Source: Streptomyces finlayi (GTDB lineage Bacteria > Actinomycetota > Actinomycetes > Streptomycetales > Streptomycetaceae). Taken from it: a DNA stretch of 64,000 nt. Where the stretch lies: assembly GCF_014216315.1 (NCBI RefSeq), contig NZ_CP045702.1, positions 2,852,001 to 2,916,000 of the forward strand. The letters run 5' to 3'. The notes under the pieces were generated by a model that ran no database searches, was not told where the DNA came from, and worked only from the letters and a program-made list of their open reading frames with translations. Position numbers and translations under genes: made by a program. Shown here in pieces: positions 40,915 to 49,806 of this stretch. Every line of letters starts with the position of its first letter. The first letter of the stretch is position 1.

Positions 40915-42561
40915 ATGAGTCCGAGTGGCACCCGCGCACGGCGGGCGAGGAAAGCACCACGCACGATCTGGCTGGTGGCAGGAGCAGTCGTCGTCGGAGC
41001 CACCGGAGTGACGGCCGTGGCCGCCACCGGAGACTCCGATAACACCGAAACCATCAGCAACTCCCGTCCCGCGAAGGCTCATACGCTCGCGCTGGACGGC
41101 AAGGACCAGAAGAAGCGGACCCTTCCGCGCACGGAGACACAGACGTTCTCACTCGTCGGCGTCTCCTGGGACGACAGCACCGACGCCTTCGAGGGGACAG
41201 CCCAGATTCGGACCCGCGGCGCCGACGACGGCACGTGGACGGACTGGAGCGACCTCGACTTCGGCATCCGGGCACCGGAGTCGGCAGAGGGCAAGGACTC
41301 CGGCGTGCGCGGTGCATCCGAGCCGCTGTGGGTCGGGCCGTCTGACGCCATCGAGGCACGCGTCCTGGCCGACGGCGAGGAGACAGCCGTACCGAAGGCG
41401 CTACGGCTCGACATGATCGATCCGGGCGTGACGGTCAAGAGACAGGGCAAGGGGAGCGTGAAGGGCGACGGGAAGCCGTCGGCGCGGCCCAAGGAGTCCG
41501 ACGCCCCCGCTCCGAGCCCTTCGGCCTCCGACGGCGACACGGCTCCGAGCACGACACCCGAGCCGACCGTCTCCCAGCCGAGTGAGCCGAGCGGGCCGAG
41601 CGGGCCGAGTGAGCCGACGGACGCACCGGTCACCGAGCCGCCGTCCACGCCCACGTCTCCGGCCACCTCCGACGCGCCGCAGGAACCGAGCGCCGAGCCG
41701 AGCACCTCCGCCCCCGGCGAGGACCCGACGACGAAACCCACGACGGAACCCACGGCCCCGACCGCCCAGCCGGACCCGACGGACCCGACCACTCCCGCCA
41801 CGGAGGAACCGCAGGAGCCGACGGCCGAGCCGAGCCCCACCACCCCGAGCGAGAACCCGACGACGGAGCCGAGCAGCATCCCGGACGCGCGGCCGACGGC
41901 GTCGACGAGCGCGAAGCCCGACCCCACCGGGTCGACGGGTCCGGTCACTCCGCCCGCACCGCAGATCGTCAGCCGCGCCGCATGGGGCGCGGACGAGACG
42001 CTCGTCACCGACCCGCCCTCCTACCTGGCCAAGGTCGACGCGGTCTTCGTCCACCACACGGCCGGCACGAACAGCTACGAGTGCGCCGAGTCACCCGCCA
42101 TCATCCGGGCGATCCTCACGTACCACGTGAAGTCGAACGGCTGGAGCGACATCGGCTACAACTTCTTCGTCGACAAGTGCGGAACGGTGTTCGAGGGCCG
42201 CGCGGGCGGTACCGACAAGCCCGTGCGGGGGGCCCACACCTACGGGTTCAACGGCTACTCCTCCGGCGTCTCCCTCCTCGGTGACTACGAGAACGGAGGC
42301 ACGCCGACGGCCGAGGCCAAGCAGGCGATCGCCGATGTCTCCGCCTGGAAACTGGGCCTGCACGGCGTTGACCCGGAAGCGAAGGTGACGCTCACCGCCG
42401 CGGGTGACACCGGCGTCTGGAAGACCGGCGACCGGGCCACGCTCAACACCGTCTCGGGTCACCGCGACGGCTACGCCACGCTCTGCCCGGGAGCCACGCT
42501 CTACTCGGCGCTGCCGGAGATCCGCCGCACGGCGGGCACCTCGGTGTACGCGGCCGGCTGA
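40915..42561 (+). CDS. Secreted PGRP-type amidase (548 aa)
   Basis: ATG 40915 with GAGGG six bases upstream; ATG 40909 is too close to it. Signal segment 'TIWLVAGAVVVGATGVTAVA'. The ectodomain 'RTLPRTETQTFSLVGVSW' to 'SEPLWVGPSDAIEARVL' is like that of 35638-38382. A long Pro/Thr/Glu/Ser linker (~180-345), likely glycosylated, follows. The PGRP/amidase_2 domain has 'VDAVFVHHTAGTNSYECAES' (His380 region) and 'VSGHRDGYATLCPGA'. No propeller. Peptidoglycan N-acetylmuramoyl-L-alanine amidase, exported. Ends before a bidirectional terminator. Confidence 0.86.
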   Translation: MSPSGTRARRARKAPRTIWLVAGAVVVGATGVTAVAATGDSDNTETISNSRPAKAHTLALDGKDQKKRTLPRTETQTFSLVGVSWDDSTDAFEGTAQIRTRGADDGTWTDWSDLDFGIRAPESAEGKDSGVRGASEPLWVGPSDAIEARVLADGEETAVPKALRLDMIDPGVTVKRQGKGSVKGDGKPSARPKESDAPAPSPSASDGDTAPSTTPEPTVSQPSEPSGPSGPSEPTDAPVTEPPSTPTSPATSDAPQEPSAEPSTSAPGEDPTTKPTTEPTAPTAQPDPTDPTTPATEEPQEPTAEPSPTTPSENPTTEPSSIPDARPTASTSAKPDPTGSTGPVTPPAPQIVSRAAWGADETLVTDPPSYLAKVDAVFVHHTAGTNSYECAESPAIIRAILTYHVKSNGWSDIGYNFFVDKCGTVFEGRAGGTDKPVRGAHTYGFNGYSSGVSLLGDYENGGTPTAEAKQAIADVSAWKLGLHGVDPEAKVTLTAAGDTGVWKTGDRATLNTVSGHRDGYATLCPGATLYSALPEIRRTAGTSVYAAG

Positions 42562-42571
42562 TCCCACCTGC

Positions 42572-42607
42572 CCGGCCGCTTCCCGCACGGATGCGGGAAG
42601 CGGCCGG
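42572..42607. terminator. Bidirectional hairpin terminator
   Basis: Perfect 16-bp stem (CCGGCCGCTTCCCGCA and complement), 4-nt loop, between convergent amidase and hexosaminidase genes. Confidence 0.86.
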
Positions 42608-42637
42608 CCCGGGGACGCCCCGGCCGCGACCCGCCCT

Positions 42638-44257
42638 TCAGCCCGTCGCACCGGCCCGTTCGCCATCGACCTCCTGGGCCAGCTCCTGGAACTGCGCCCA
42701 GCTCAGCGCGGGCTTGCGCGGGTCCCAGAGCTTCTGGGCCGTTGCCTGGAGCGGCCGGTGGATTCCGGCCGCGACCTGGTCCTGGGTCTGGGAGTTCGCG
42801 AGGTCGCACCAGACCGCGAACCGGCCGCCGAGGATCTGGCCGGAGTACTTCTCCGGCACCGCCTCCGTGCCGCGCAGGACGAGCGGGGTCCACTGTTCGT
42901 AGATGCGACGGCCCGTCGGGTACGTGAACTGGTTCGGTTCACCGAGTACGTAGTAGAGGAACTCGTCGTTGAGGTTGACCACCTTCCGGCCCTCGGCCAG
43001 GTACTCCAGGGGCGGGCGGGCGCCGATCTCCTTGCCGGTCCAGTACTCGACCTCGATGCCCTTGTCCGCGGTGACCTTCCCGCCGCTGAAGAAGCCGTCG
43101 TTCCACGCCTTGGGGGTCTTCTCCGCCTCGCGGACGACCGCGGCGCGGTCGTTGAGCCAGCCCTCCGCCAGGTCCTGGATGGTGGCGCCCTCGCCGTACT
43201 TCTGGCGGGCGGCCGCGGCCAGCTGCGGGTAGGAGGCCTGCGGGCTGCTCACCGTGAGCGCCTGGTACTCGTCCGCGCCGACGTGGAACCAGCCGCCGGG
43301 GAACAGCTCGGCGTACTCACGCAGCAGGTCGTCGACGATGCGGGCCGCTGCGGGATCGGAGATGTCGATGGCGCCCTGCCGGGCCACGCCCTGGGTGTTG
43401 CGCAGCTGGAGGTCCGGGTGCGCCCGCATCACGGCACCCAGGTGTCCCGGTGAGTCGATCTCCGGAACGACCGTGACGTGCAGGCGGGCCGCGAGTGCCA
43501 GGATCCCGCGGACCTCGTCCTTGGTGAGGTGCTGCTCGGACACCACTTCGGGGTGCGATTCCGACTCGATGCGGAACGCCTGGTCGTCGGAGAAGTGCAG
43601 GCCGAGCTGGTTGAGTTTCAGGTCGGCCATCTCGCGTATCCGGTCCTCTATCCAGCCCGCCGTGAAGTGCTTGCGGGCGATGTCGAGGTTGAGGCCGCGC
43701 TGGGGGCGGTCGGGCCGGTCGCGTATCTCCCCCTCGGGCACGACCCCTCCGGTGCGCAGCGCCTGCTTCAGGGTGCGGGTCCCGTAGAAGACCCCCGCCT
43801 GGTCGGGGCCGCTGATCGTCACGCGCCCTTCGCCGGTCTTCAGCGTGTACGACTCGGGGGCGCCCTTCCCCGCGGTGCCGAGGGCCAGCTCGACATCACC
43901 GGCGCGGGCTGCGACCTCGCCCCGATAGCGGATCTTCAGCTCCTTGGCGAGCAGCTGGGCCTCGTCCGCGAGGGCGTCGCTGCCGTCGGCTATGACGACC
44001 GTGCTGTTCCGGCCCGGCTCCCAGCCGGGCCCGCGGGCGGCCTCGTGCTCGCGTACGGCGGGGATGGTGCGGGGCTCCGTGGAGAGCGGGTAGCTGCGCG
44101 AAGGGGAGGCGGAAGGCGTGGCGCGGGCCGGTGACGCCGCCGTACCGGTCGTGCGCGCGTCGTCGGAGTCATCGGGCCGGACGACGACGGTGAGGGCGAC
44201 GGCGGCCGCAGCCGTGACCGCCGCACCGGTCAGAAGAGCACCGCGTGAGGGCGACAT
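42638..44257 (-). CDS. GH20 beta-N-acetylhexosaminidase, exported (539 aa)
   Basis: N-terminal signal/anchor 'GALLTGAAVTAAAAVALTVV'. A GH20b domain follows (~60-180, 'GAPESYTLKTGEGRVTISG'), then the GH20 barrel: 'RGLNLDIARKHFTAGWIEDR', 'LNQLGLHFSDDQAFRIES', 'VTVVPEIDSPGHLGAVMRAH', the catalytic pair in 'WFHVGADEYQ' (Asp329-Glu330) and 'KAWNDGFFSG'. Removes terminal GlcNAc/GalNAc from chitin oligomers or wall fragments. It sits beside two amidases, suggesting wall turnover, though chitin use is equally possible. Confidence 0.88.
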   Translation of the reverse strand: MSPSRGALLTGAAVTAAAAVALTVVVRPDDSDDARTTGTAASPARATPSASPSRSYPLSTEPRTIPAVREHEAARGPGWEPGRNSTVVIADGSDALADEAQLLAKELKIRYRGEVAARAGDVELALGTAGKGAPESYTLKTGEGRVTISGPDQAGVFYGTRTLKQALRTGGVVPEGEIRDRPDRPQRGLNLDIARKHFTAGWIEDRIREMADLKLNQLGLHFSDDQAFRIESESHPEVVSEQHLTKDEVRGILALAARLHVTVVPEIDSPGHLGAVMRAHPDLQLRNTQGVARQGAIDISDPAAARIVDDLLREYAELFPGGWFHVGADEYQALTVSSPQASYPQLAAAARQKYGEGATIQDLAEGWLNDRAAVVREAEKTPKAWNDGFFSGGKVTADKGIEVEYWTGKEIGARPPLEYLAEGRKVVNLNDEFLYYVLGEPNQFTYPTGRRIYEQWTPLVLRGTEAVPEKYSGQILGGRFAVWCDLANSQTQDQVAAGIHRPLQATAQKLWDPRKPALSWAQFQELAQEVDGERAGATG

Positions 44258-44493
44258 CGGTCAGTACCTCCGAAATAGGGGACAAAAGGTCAAAATGAGA
44301 GTGAAACGGTGATCCGAAACTCTGCCGTCCGGGTGATTTTCATGCGTATGTCGGACGGCCGTTGCCCTCCCTGGCTAGCGTTACGGCACATTCGCCTCTC
44401 CCTTCACCTTCTTCACTCTCTCCACCCGTGCAACCTCGTTGCCCTCCGTCCCCTCTTAGAGGGGCACAGATGTCGTCCGTTCGAGGAGTCCAC
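44258..44493. other. Intergenic region between divergent hexosaminidase and uraD genes
   Basis: No gene seen. It should hold both promoters. GAGGAG at ~44483-44488 is the only good ribosome site before uraD. Confidence 0.45.
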
Positions 44494-44593
44494 GCTGTCC
44501 AGGTCCAGCGAGTCCCACACCGGCCTGCCGGAGCGACCGCACCAGCGGGCCGGGCGGTCGGCCCTACCGGTCCAGAGCCGCGGCCCCACGGGC

Positions 44594-45112
44594 GTGGGCG
44601 ACCACTCCGCGGGCCTCGCCCGCTTCAACGCCGCACCGCGCGCCGAGGCCGAAGCCGCGCTCCTGGAGTGCTGCGGCAGCCACCGCTGGGCCCTGCGGAT
44701 GGCCGCCCACCGCCCGTTCCCGGATCTCGACGCCCTGCTCGCCGCCTCGGACGAAGCGGGTTACGACCTGTCTCCCACGGATATCGCCGAGGCGCTCGCC
44801 GAAGAGACCGCCCCCTGCCTCCACCACGCCGCGCCGCGCGCCGCGCACCTCGCCCTCCAAGCCGCCCACGCCGCGTACGAGAGCCGCTTCGGCCATGTCT
44901 TCGTGATCAGTCCGGACGCCCACCGGCCCTCCCAGCACGTGGATCAGGTGCTCGCCGGGATCAGGGCACGACTGGCGCACGACCCGGACGAGGAACGGGC
45001 GGTCACGGTGGACGAGATGCGGCGGCTCGCCCGGGAGCGCATCATCGAGCTGGTGACGGACGAGGGCCTGATGAGGGGCTCGGACCGAAGTGCGCCCTTT
45101 GGGATGCTCTAG
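44594..45112 (+). CDS. uraD: OHCU decarboxylase (UraD), start uncertain
   Basis: 'GLARFNAAPRAEAEAALLEC', 'CGSHRWALRMAAHRPFPDLD', 'LLAASDEAGYDLSPTDIAEA' and 'YESRFGHVFVISPDAHRPSQ' are family signatures. UraD converts 2-oxo-4-hydroxy-4-carboxy-5-ureidoimidazoline to (S)-allantoin in uric-acid breakdown. The catalytic His is in 'MAAHRPF'. GTG 44594 fits the family length (172 aa) but lacks a ribosome site; CTG 44495 has GAGGAG upstream and the same frame. A usual urate-oxidase partner is not visible nearby. Confidence 0.83.
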   Translation: MGDHSAGLARFNAAPRAEAEAALLECCGSHRWALRMAAHRPFPDLDALLAASDEAGYDLSPTDIAEALAEETAPCLHHAAPRAAHLALQAAHAAYESRFGHVFVISPDAHRPSQHVDQVLAGIRARLAHDPDEERAVTVDEMRRLARERIIELVTDEGLMRGSDRSAPFGML

Positions 45113-45278
45113 CCCGTCCGTGCCTGTTTGATTGCCACTTTGATCACACCAGAGGCCCCGGGGCGAACGAACCGACAAAGCGTCGCTACGATGGCCGGGG
45201 CCGGTGGACCGTACCCGGCCGGGTCAGACCGACAGTCAAGCCGGCCGACCCTAATCCCCGCTCCCGGAGGGTTCTTCC

Positions 45279-45659
45279 GTGCCGGCTGGAACGCTGTACC
45301 GCGGCCGGGAAGGCATGTGGTCATGGGTGGCTCATCGAGTCACCGGTGTCCTCATTTTCTTCTTCCTGTTCGTACACGTCCTGGACACCGCTCTTGTCCG
45401 CGTCTCGCCCGAGGCATACGACGAAGTCGTGGCCACGTACAAGACGCCGCTTGTCGCGCTCCTCGAATACGGCCTCGTGGCCGCCATTCTCTTCCACGCG
45501 CTGAACGGTCTCCGCATCGTTGCCGTGGACTTCTGGGCCAAGGGCCCGCGCTTCCAGAAGCAGATGTTCTGGACCGTGCTGGGCATCTGGGCCGTGCTGA
45601 TGGTCGGGGCGCTGTATCCCGTCCTCGGCCACGCCGTACGCGAAGTCTTCGGGAGCTGA
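45279..45659 (+). CDS. sdhC: Succinate dehydrogenase cytochrome b556 subunit
   Basis: GTG at 45279 with GGAGGG upstream. Three membrane segments: 'VTGVLIFFFLFVHVLDTALV', 'EYGLVAAILFHALNGLRIVA' and 'MFWTVLGIWAVLMVGALYPV'. 'WSWVAHRVTGV' and the His in 'FLFVHVLD' and 'LFHALNGLR' fit quinone/haem binding in actinobacterial SdhC. First gene of sdhCDAB; the stop overlaps the next start. A TACGAT box at 45187 could be the -10 of the operon. Confidence 0.92.
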   Translation: MPAGTLYRGREGMWSWVAHRVTGVLIFFFLFVHVLDTALVRVSPEAYDEVVATYKTPLVALLEYGLVAAILFHALNGLRIVAVDFWAKGPRFQKQMFWTVLGIWAVLMVGALYPVLGHAVREVFGS

Positions 45660-46141
45660 TGCCAATGTCCACCGAGAGCACTTCCGCGATCGGCGACGTC
45701 GAGGGCGTGGCCCTCTACGACGTCGACCACCCCGCCCCGGTGATCGAGCCCCCGCGCAAGCGGACCGGCAAGACGCCCAAGGGCTCGCGCACCAACTTCG
45801 AGATGTACGCCTGGCTCTTCATGCGCCTGTCGGGCATCGTGCTGGTCGTCCTGGTCATCGGCCACCTGCTGATCCAGCTCGTGCTGGACGGCGGCGTGTC
45901 CAAGATCGGCTTCGCCTTCGTGGCGGGCCGCTGGGCTTCGCCGTTCTGGCAGGTCTGGGACCTCACCATGCTGTGGCTCGCCATGCTGCACGGTGCCAAC
46001 GGCCTCCGTACGGTCATCAACGATTACGCCGAACGGGACAACACCCGCTTCTGGCTGAAGATGCTCCTGTACACCGCCACGGTGTTCACCGTCCTGCTGG
46101 GCACGCTGGTGATCTTCACCTTCGACCCGAACATCCGCTAG
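45659..46141 (+). CDS. sdhD: Succinate dehydrogenase hydrophobic membrane anchor subunit
   Basis: ATG 45659 overlaps the sdhC stop by one base; ATG 45665 is an equally good start. Hydrophilic N-terminus of ~45 residues, then 'YAWLFMRLSGIVLVVLVIGH', 'LTMLWLAMLHGANGLRTVIN' and 'MLLYTATVFTVLLGTLVIFT'. The His residues in 'IGHLLIQ' and 'LHGANGLR' are likely haem/quinone ligands. Inner part of complex II. Confidence 0.92.
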   Translation: MPMSTESTSAIGDVEGVALYDVDHPAPVIEPPRKRTGKTPKGSRTNFEMYAWLFMRLSGIVLVVLVIGHLLIQLVLDGGVSKIGFAFVAGRWASPFWQVWDLTMLWLAMLHGANGLRTVINDYAERDNTRFWLKMLLYTATVFTVLLGTLVIFTFDPNIR

Positions 46142-46170
46142 GCGCCGGGACAGAGGGACCAGAGGAAACC

Positions 46171-47925
46171 ATGCAGATCCACAAGTACGACACCGTCATC
46201 GTCGGCGCAGGCGGCGCCGGTATGCGCGCGGCCATCGAGTCGACGAAGCGCAGCCGCACCGCCGTGCTGACGAAGCTCTACCCCACCCGCTCCCACACGG
46301 GCGCGGCGCAGGGCGGCATGGCCGCCGCCCTCGCCAACGTGGAAGAGGACAACTGGGAGTGGCACACCTTCGACACGATCAAGGGCGGCGACTACCTGGT
46401 CGACCAGGACGCCGCCGAGATCCTGGCGAAGGAGGCCATCGACTCCGTCCTCGACCTGGAGAAGATGGGCCTGCCGTTCAACCGCACGCCCGAGGGCAGG
46501 ATCGACCAGCGCCGATTCGGCGGTCACAGCCGTAACCACGGCGAGGCCCCGGTCCGCCGCTCGTGCTACGCCTCGGACCGCACCGGCCACATGATCCTCC
46601 AGACGCTGTACCAGAACTGCGTCAAGGAGGGCGTGGAGTTCTTCAACGAGTTCTACGTCCTGGACCTCCTGCTCCAGGAGGTGGACGGCGTCAAGAAGTC
46701 CGCCGGCGTCGTGGCGTACGAGCTGGCCACCGGCGAGATCCACGTCTTCCAGGCGAAGTCGATCATCTTCGCCTCCGGCGGCACCGGCAAGTTCTTCAAG
46801 GTGACGTCGAACGCGCACACCCTGACCGGTGACGGCCAGGCCGCCGCGTACCGCCGCGGTCTGCCGCTGGAGGACATGGAGTTCTTCCAGTTCCACCCGA
46901 CGGGCATCTGGCGCATGGGCATCCTGCTGACGGAGGGCGCCCGCGGTGAGGGCGGCATCCTCCGCAACAAGGACGGCGAGCGCTTCATGGAGAAGTACGC
47001 GCCCGTCATGAAGGACCTCGCGTCCCGTGACGTCGTGTCCCGCTCCATCTACACGGAGATCCGTGAGGGCCGCGGCTGCGGTCCCGAGGGCGACCACGTC
47101 TACCTCGACCTCACGCACCTTCCGCCGGAGCAGCTGGACGCGAAGCTTCCGGACATCACGGAGTTCGCGCGTACGTACCTCGGCATCGAGCCCTACACGG
47201 ACCCGATCCCGATCCAGCCGACCGCGCACTACGCCATGGGCGGCATCCCGACCAACGTCCAGGGTGAGGTCCTCGCGGACAACACCACGGTCGTCCCGGG
47301 TCTGTACGCCGCGGGCGAGGTCGCCTGCGTGTCGGTGCACGGCGCCAACCGGCTCGGCACCAACTCGCTGCTCGACATCAACGTCTTCGGCAAGCGGTCG
47401 GGCATCGCCGCCGCCGAGTACTCCGCGAAGAACGACTTCGTCGAGCTTCCCGAGAACCCGGCGCAGCTCGTCGTCGACCAGGTCGAGCGCCTGCGGAACT
47501 CGACGGGCACCGAGCGCGTCTCGACGCTCCGCCTGGAGCTGCAGGAGTGCATGGACGCCAACGTCATGGTGTTCCGCACCGAGCAGACCATCAAGACGGC
47601 CGTCGACAAGATCGCCGAGCTGCGGAAGCGCTACCTGAACGTGTCCATCCAGGACAAGGGCAAGCGGTTCAACACCGACCTCCTGGAAGCCGTCGAGCTG
47701 GGCAACCTCCTCGACCTGGCCGAGGTCATGGCGACGTCCGCGCTGGCCCGCAAGGAGTCCCGCGGCGGTCACTACCGCGAGGACTACCCGAACCGCGACG
47801 ACGTCAACTTCATGCGCCACACCATGGCGTACCGCGAGGTCGCCGACGACGGCACCGAGTCGATCAGGCTCGACTACAAGCCGGTCGTCCAGACCCGCTA
47901 CCAGCCGATGGAGCGTAAGTACTGA
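46171..47925 (+). CDS. sdhA: Succinate dehydrogenase flavoprotein subunit (584 aa)
   Basis: ATG 46171 with AGAGGAAA upstream. FAD fold 'YDTVIVGAGGAGMRAAIEST'; covalent flavin His in 'RSHTGAAQGGMAAAL'; 'GHSRNHGEAPVRRSCYASDR'; active-site 'FHPTGIW', 'TEGARGEGG', and 'PTAHYAMGGIPTN', 'VHGANRLGTNSLLDINVFG'. Oxidises succinate to fumarate and passes electrons to SdhB. Full length. Ends one base into sdhB. Confidence 0.95.
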   Translation: MQIHKYDTVIVGAGGAGMRAAIESTKRSRTAVLTKLYPTRSHTGAAQGGMAAALANVEEDNWEWHTFDTIKGGDYLVDQDAAEILAKEAIDSVLDLEKMGLPFNRTPEGRIDQRRFGGHSRNHGEAPVRRSCYASDRTGHMILQTLYQNCVKEGVEFFNEFYVLDLLLQEVDGVKKSAGVVAYELATGEIHVFQAKSIIFASGGTGKFFKVTSNAHTLTGDGQAAAYRRGLPLEDMEFFQFHPTGIWRMGILLTEGARGEGGILRNKDGERFMEKYAPVMKDLASRDVVSRSIYTEIREGRGCGPEGDHVYLDLTHLPPEQLDAKLPDITEFARTYLGIEPYTDPIPIQPTAHYAMGGIPTNVQGEVLADNTTVVPGLYAAGEVACVSVHGANRLGTNSLLDINVFGKRSGIAAAEYSAKNDFVELPENPAQLVVDQVERLRNSTGTERVSTLRLELQECMDANVMVFRTEQTIKTAVDKIAELRKRYLNVSIQDKGKRFNTDLLEAVELGNLLDLAEVMATSALARKESRGGHYREDYPNRDDVNFMRHTMAYREVADDGTESIRLDYKPVVQTRYQPMERKY

Positions 47926-48701
47926 TGGCTACCCCCACCCTGGAGAAGTCCGGCAAGGCTCCCGAGCCCGAGGCCGGCTTCGCCGACTCCCCGTACATCA
48001 CGGCCACGTTCCGGATCCGCCGCTTCAACCCGGAGGTCTCGGAAGAGGCCCAGTGGCAGGACTTCCAGATCTCGATCGACCCGAAGGAGCGTGTCCTCGA
48101 CGCCCTTCACAAGATCAAGTGGGAGCTGGACGGCACGCTGACCTTCCGCCGGTCCTGCGCGCACGGGATCTGCGGCTCCGACGCGATGCGGATCAACGGC
48201 AAGAACAGGCTCGCCTGCAAGACGCTGATCAAGGACCTGAGCCCGGAGAAGCCGATCACGGTCGAGGCCATAAAGGGCCTCACGGTCCTCAAGGACCTCG
48301 TGGTCGACATGGACCCGTTCTTCCAGGCCTACCGCGACGTCATGCCCTTCCTCATCACCAAGGGGAACGAGCCGACCCGCGAGCGTCTGCAGTCCTCCGA
48401 GGACCGCGAGCGCTTCGACGACACCACCAAGTGCATCCTGTGCGCCGCGTGCACGTCCTCGTGCCCGGTGTTCTGGAACGACGGGCAGTACTTCGGCCCG
48501 GCGGCGATCGTCAACGCGCACCGCTTCATCTTCGACTCGCGCGACGAGGGCGGCGAGCAGCGCCTGGAGATCCTCAACGACCGTGACGGTGTGTGGCGCT
48601 GCCGCACGACGTTCAACTGCACGGACGCCTGCCCGCGTGGCATCGAGGTCACCAAGGCGATCCAGGAAGTGAAGCGCGCGCTGATCACGCGTCGTTTCTG
48701 A
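47925..48701 (+). CDS. sdhB: Succinate dehydrogenase iron-sulfur subunit (258 aa)
   Basis: Three Fe-S clusters visible: [2Fe-2S] 'CAHGICGSDAMRINGKNRLA' plus the next Cys, [4Fe-4S] 'CILCAACTSSCPVFW', and the [3Fe-4S] region 'CTDACPRGIEVTKAIQ'. 'ITATFRIRRFNPE' starts the ferredoxin-like domain. Carries electrons from SdhA to quinone in the membrane subunits. Start overlaps the sdhA stop (TGATG). A hairpin terminator follows at 48730-48764. Confidence 0.95.
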   Translation: MATPTLEKSGKAPEPEAGFADSPYITATFRIRRFNPEVSEEAQWQDFQISIDPKERVLDALHKIKWELDGTLTFRRSCAHGICGSDAMRINGKNRLACKTLIKDLSPEKPITVEAIKGLTVLKDLVVDMDPFFQAYRDVMPFLITKGNEPTRERLQSSEDRERFDDTTKCILCAACTSSCPVFWNDGQYFGPAAIVNAHRFIFDSRDEGGEQRLEILNDRDGVWRCRTTFNCTDACPRGIEVTKAIQEVKRALITRRF

Positions 48702-48729
48702 TCGTTCTGTTTCACGCATGCCCCAGGGG

Positions 48730-48764
48730 CCCCGGCCGCCGCCGTATCACGGTGGTGGCCGGGG
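48730..48764 (+). terminator. Terminator of the sdh operon
   Basis: CCCCGGCC-GCC-GCCG pairs with CGG-TGG-TGGCCGGGG around TATCA; a long GC stem with a few G-U/mismatch steps, 28 bp after sdhB. Confidence 0.7.
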
Positions 48765-48837
48765 CTTCCCGCTGCGTCGACCCCTGGGGGGCGGTACGGT
48801 CGTGCGGAGCTTGTGACCAAGGAGAACGGGGAAAGCC

Positions 48838-49434
48838 GTGAGCGATCCGAATCCGTACGCGGACGACTCGTACACGTGGGGACCGCCGCAGCAGCCCGGC
48901 AACCCGCCCACCATGCCCGACGGGCAGGCGTACGGCCTTCCGGGGGGCGCCACCCAGGGCTACGGCTACCCGCAGCCCCTGCCGGACAACGCCGCGCAGC
49001 CCGGTCCGGCCTACGGCTACCCGACGGCCGGACACGGTCAGCCGACGATGCCCGGCTCCTACCTCCCGCAGCCGGCCTGGACGCACGGCGGGGTGCCGGT
49101 GCTGGCGCTCGGCGACATCACCGTCGTGAACGACTCGATCGTCACGCCGGCCGGGACCATGCCCCTAAAGGGCGCGATGTGGACGGCCACCGACCTGTCG
49201 CGCACCGAGGAGAAGATCCCCACCGTCGCGATCGTGCTCGCGATCGTCTTCGCGCTGCTGTGCCTGCTCGGCCTGCTCTTCCTCCTGATGAAGGAGAAGC
49301 AGACCACCGGCTTCATCCAGGTCACCGTCACCAGCGGCGGCAGGCACCACTCGACGCTGATCCCTGCGACGGGGCCGTACACGTTCCCCATGGTCATGGC
49401 CCAGGTCAACGCCGCCCGCTCGATGAGCGCCTGA
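48838..49434 (+). CDS. Membrane protein with Pro/Gly/Tyr-rich N-terminus (198 aa)
   Basis: GTG 48838 preceded by AAGGAGAACGGGG. Residues 1-75 are Pro/Gly/Tyr-rich with repeated 'GYGYP'-like motifs. A small domain follows ('VLALGDITVVNDSIVTPAGT'), then one membrane segment ('TVAIVLAIVFALLCLLGLLF', ~125-148), and a tail 'TTGFIQVTVTSGGRHHSTLI'. The plan recalls Streptomyces proteins with a PrpA/SHOCT-style cytoplasmic repeat, but no family is claimed. Function unknown. Confidence 0.7.
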   Translation: MSDPNPYADDSYTWGPPQQPGNPPTMPDGQAYGLPGGATQGYGYPQPLPDNAAQPGPAYGYPTAGHGQPTMPGSYLPQPAWTHGGVPVLALGDITVVNDSIVTPAGTMPLKGAMWTATDLSRTEEKIPTVAIVLAIVFALLCLLGLLFLLMKEKQTTGFIQVTVTSGGRHHSTLIPATGPYTFPMVMAQVNAARSMSA

Positions 49435-49735
49435 GCGGACCGCCCGCCACCCCTGTTCCTCTTCGGCCGGCGGGGTCCGCGTACCGACGGTGTGAGTCCC
49501 GCCGTCCGCCGCCGCGCAGCTGACCGCCCTCAGGACCGGCACGTGCCGGTCCCCCGGCCCGCTGCTTGCCGTCCCCGCACCCGGGTCCGCCCGGCCTCGG
49601 CGCCCGTCGTCGGCGCCCGTCCTCGGCGCCCACTTCCGCACCCGATCCGCGCCCGTCCGCGCCCTCGACGCCGGGCGCGGCTTCCTCATGTCCGGATATG
49701 GCCGGCGCACCTGTCCTTGCCTTCCGATCACCGTC
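49435..49735. other. Intergenic stretch, no gene seen
   Basis: About 300 bp downstream of 48838-49434. Rich in CGCCC and GGCGCC(C) motifs at 49600-49650; no supported coding frame. Confidence 0.45.
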
Positions 49736-49749
49736 TTGAACATGTTCAA
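49736..49749. promoter_or_regulatory. Candidate TetR operator 1
   Basis: TTGAACATGTTCAA, a perfect 14-bp palindrome, 57 bp before the membrane protein start at 49807. Paired with a near-identical site 44 bp farther on. Confidence 0.68.
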
Positions 49750-49779
49750 TTTTAGGCCTACAGTCCATGACAACAACTT

Positions 49780-49793
49780 TTGAACACGTTCAA
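49780..49793. promoter_or_regulatory. Candidate TetR operator 2
   Basis: TTGAACACGTTCAA, same arms as operator 1 with an altered centre, directly before the ribosome site AGGGAG of the gene at 49807. Binding here would block transcription or initiation. Confidence 0.68.
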
Positions 49794-49806
49794 GGGAGCT
49801 CGGGGC

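Noticed and set aside
46138..47820. Reverse 560-codon frame opposite sdhA
   Set aside because: Shadow of a highly conserved gene; no family features.
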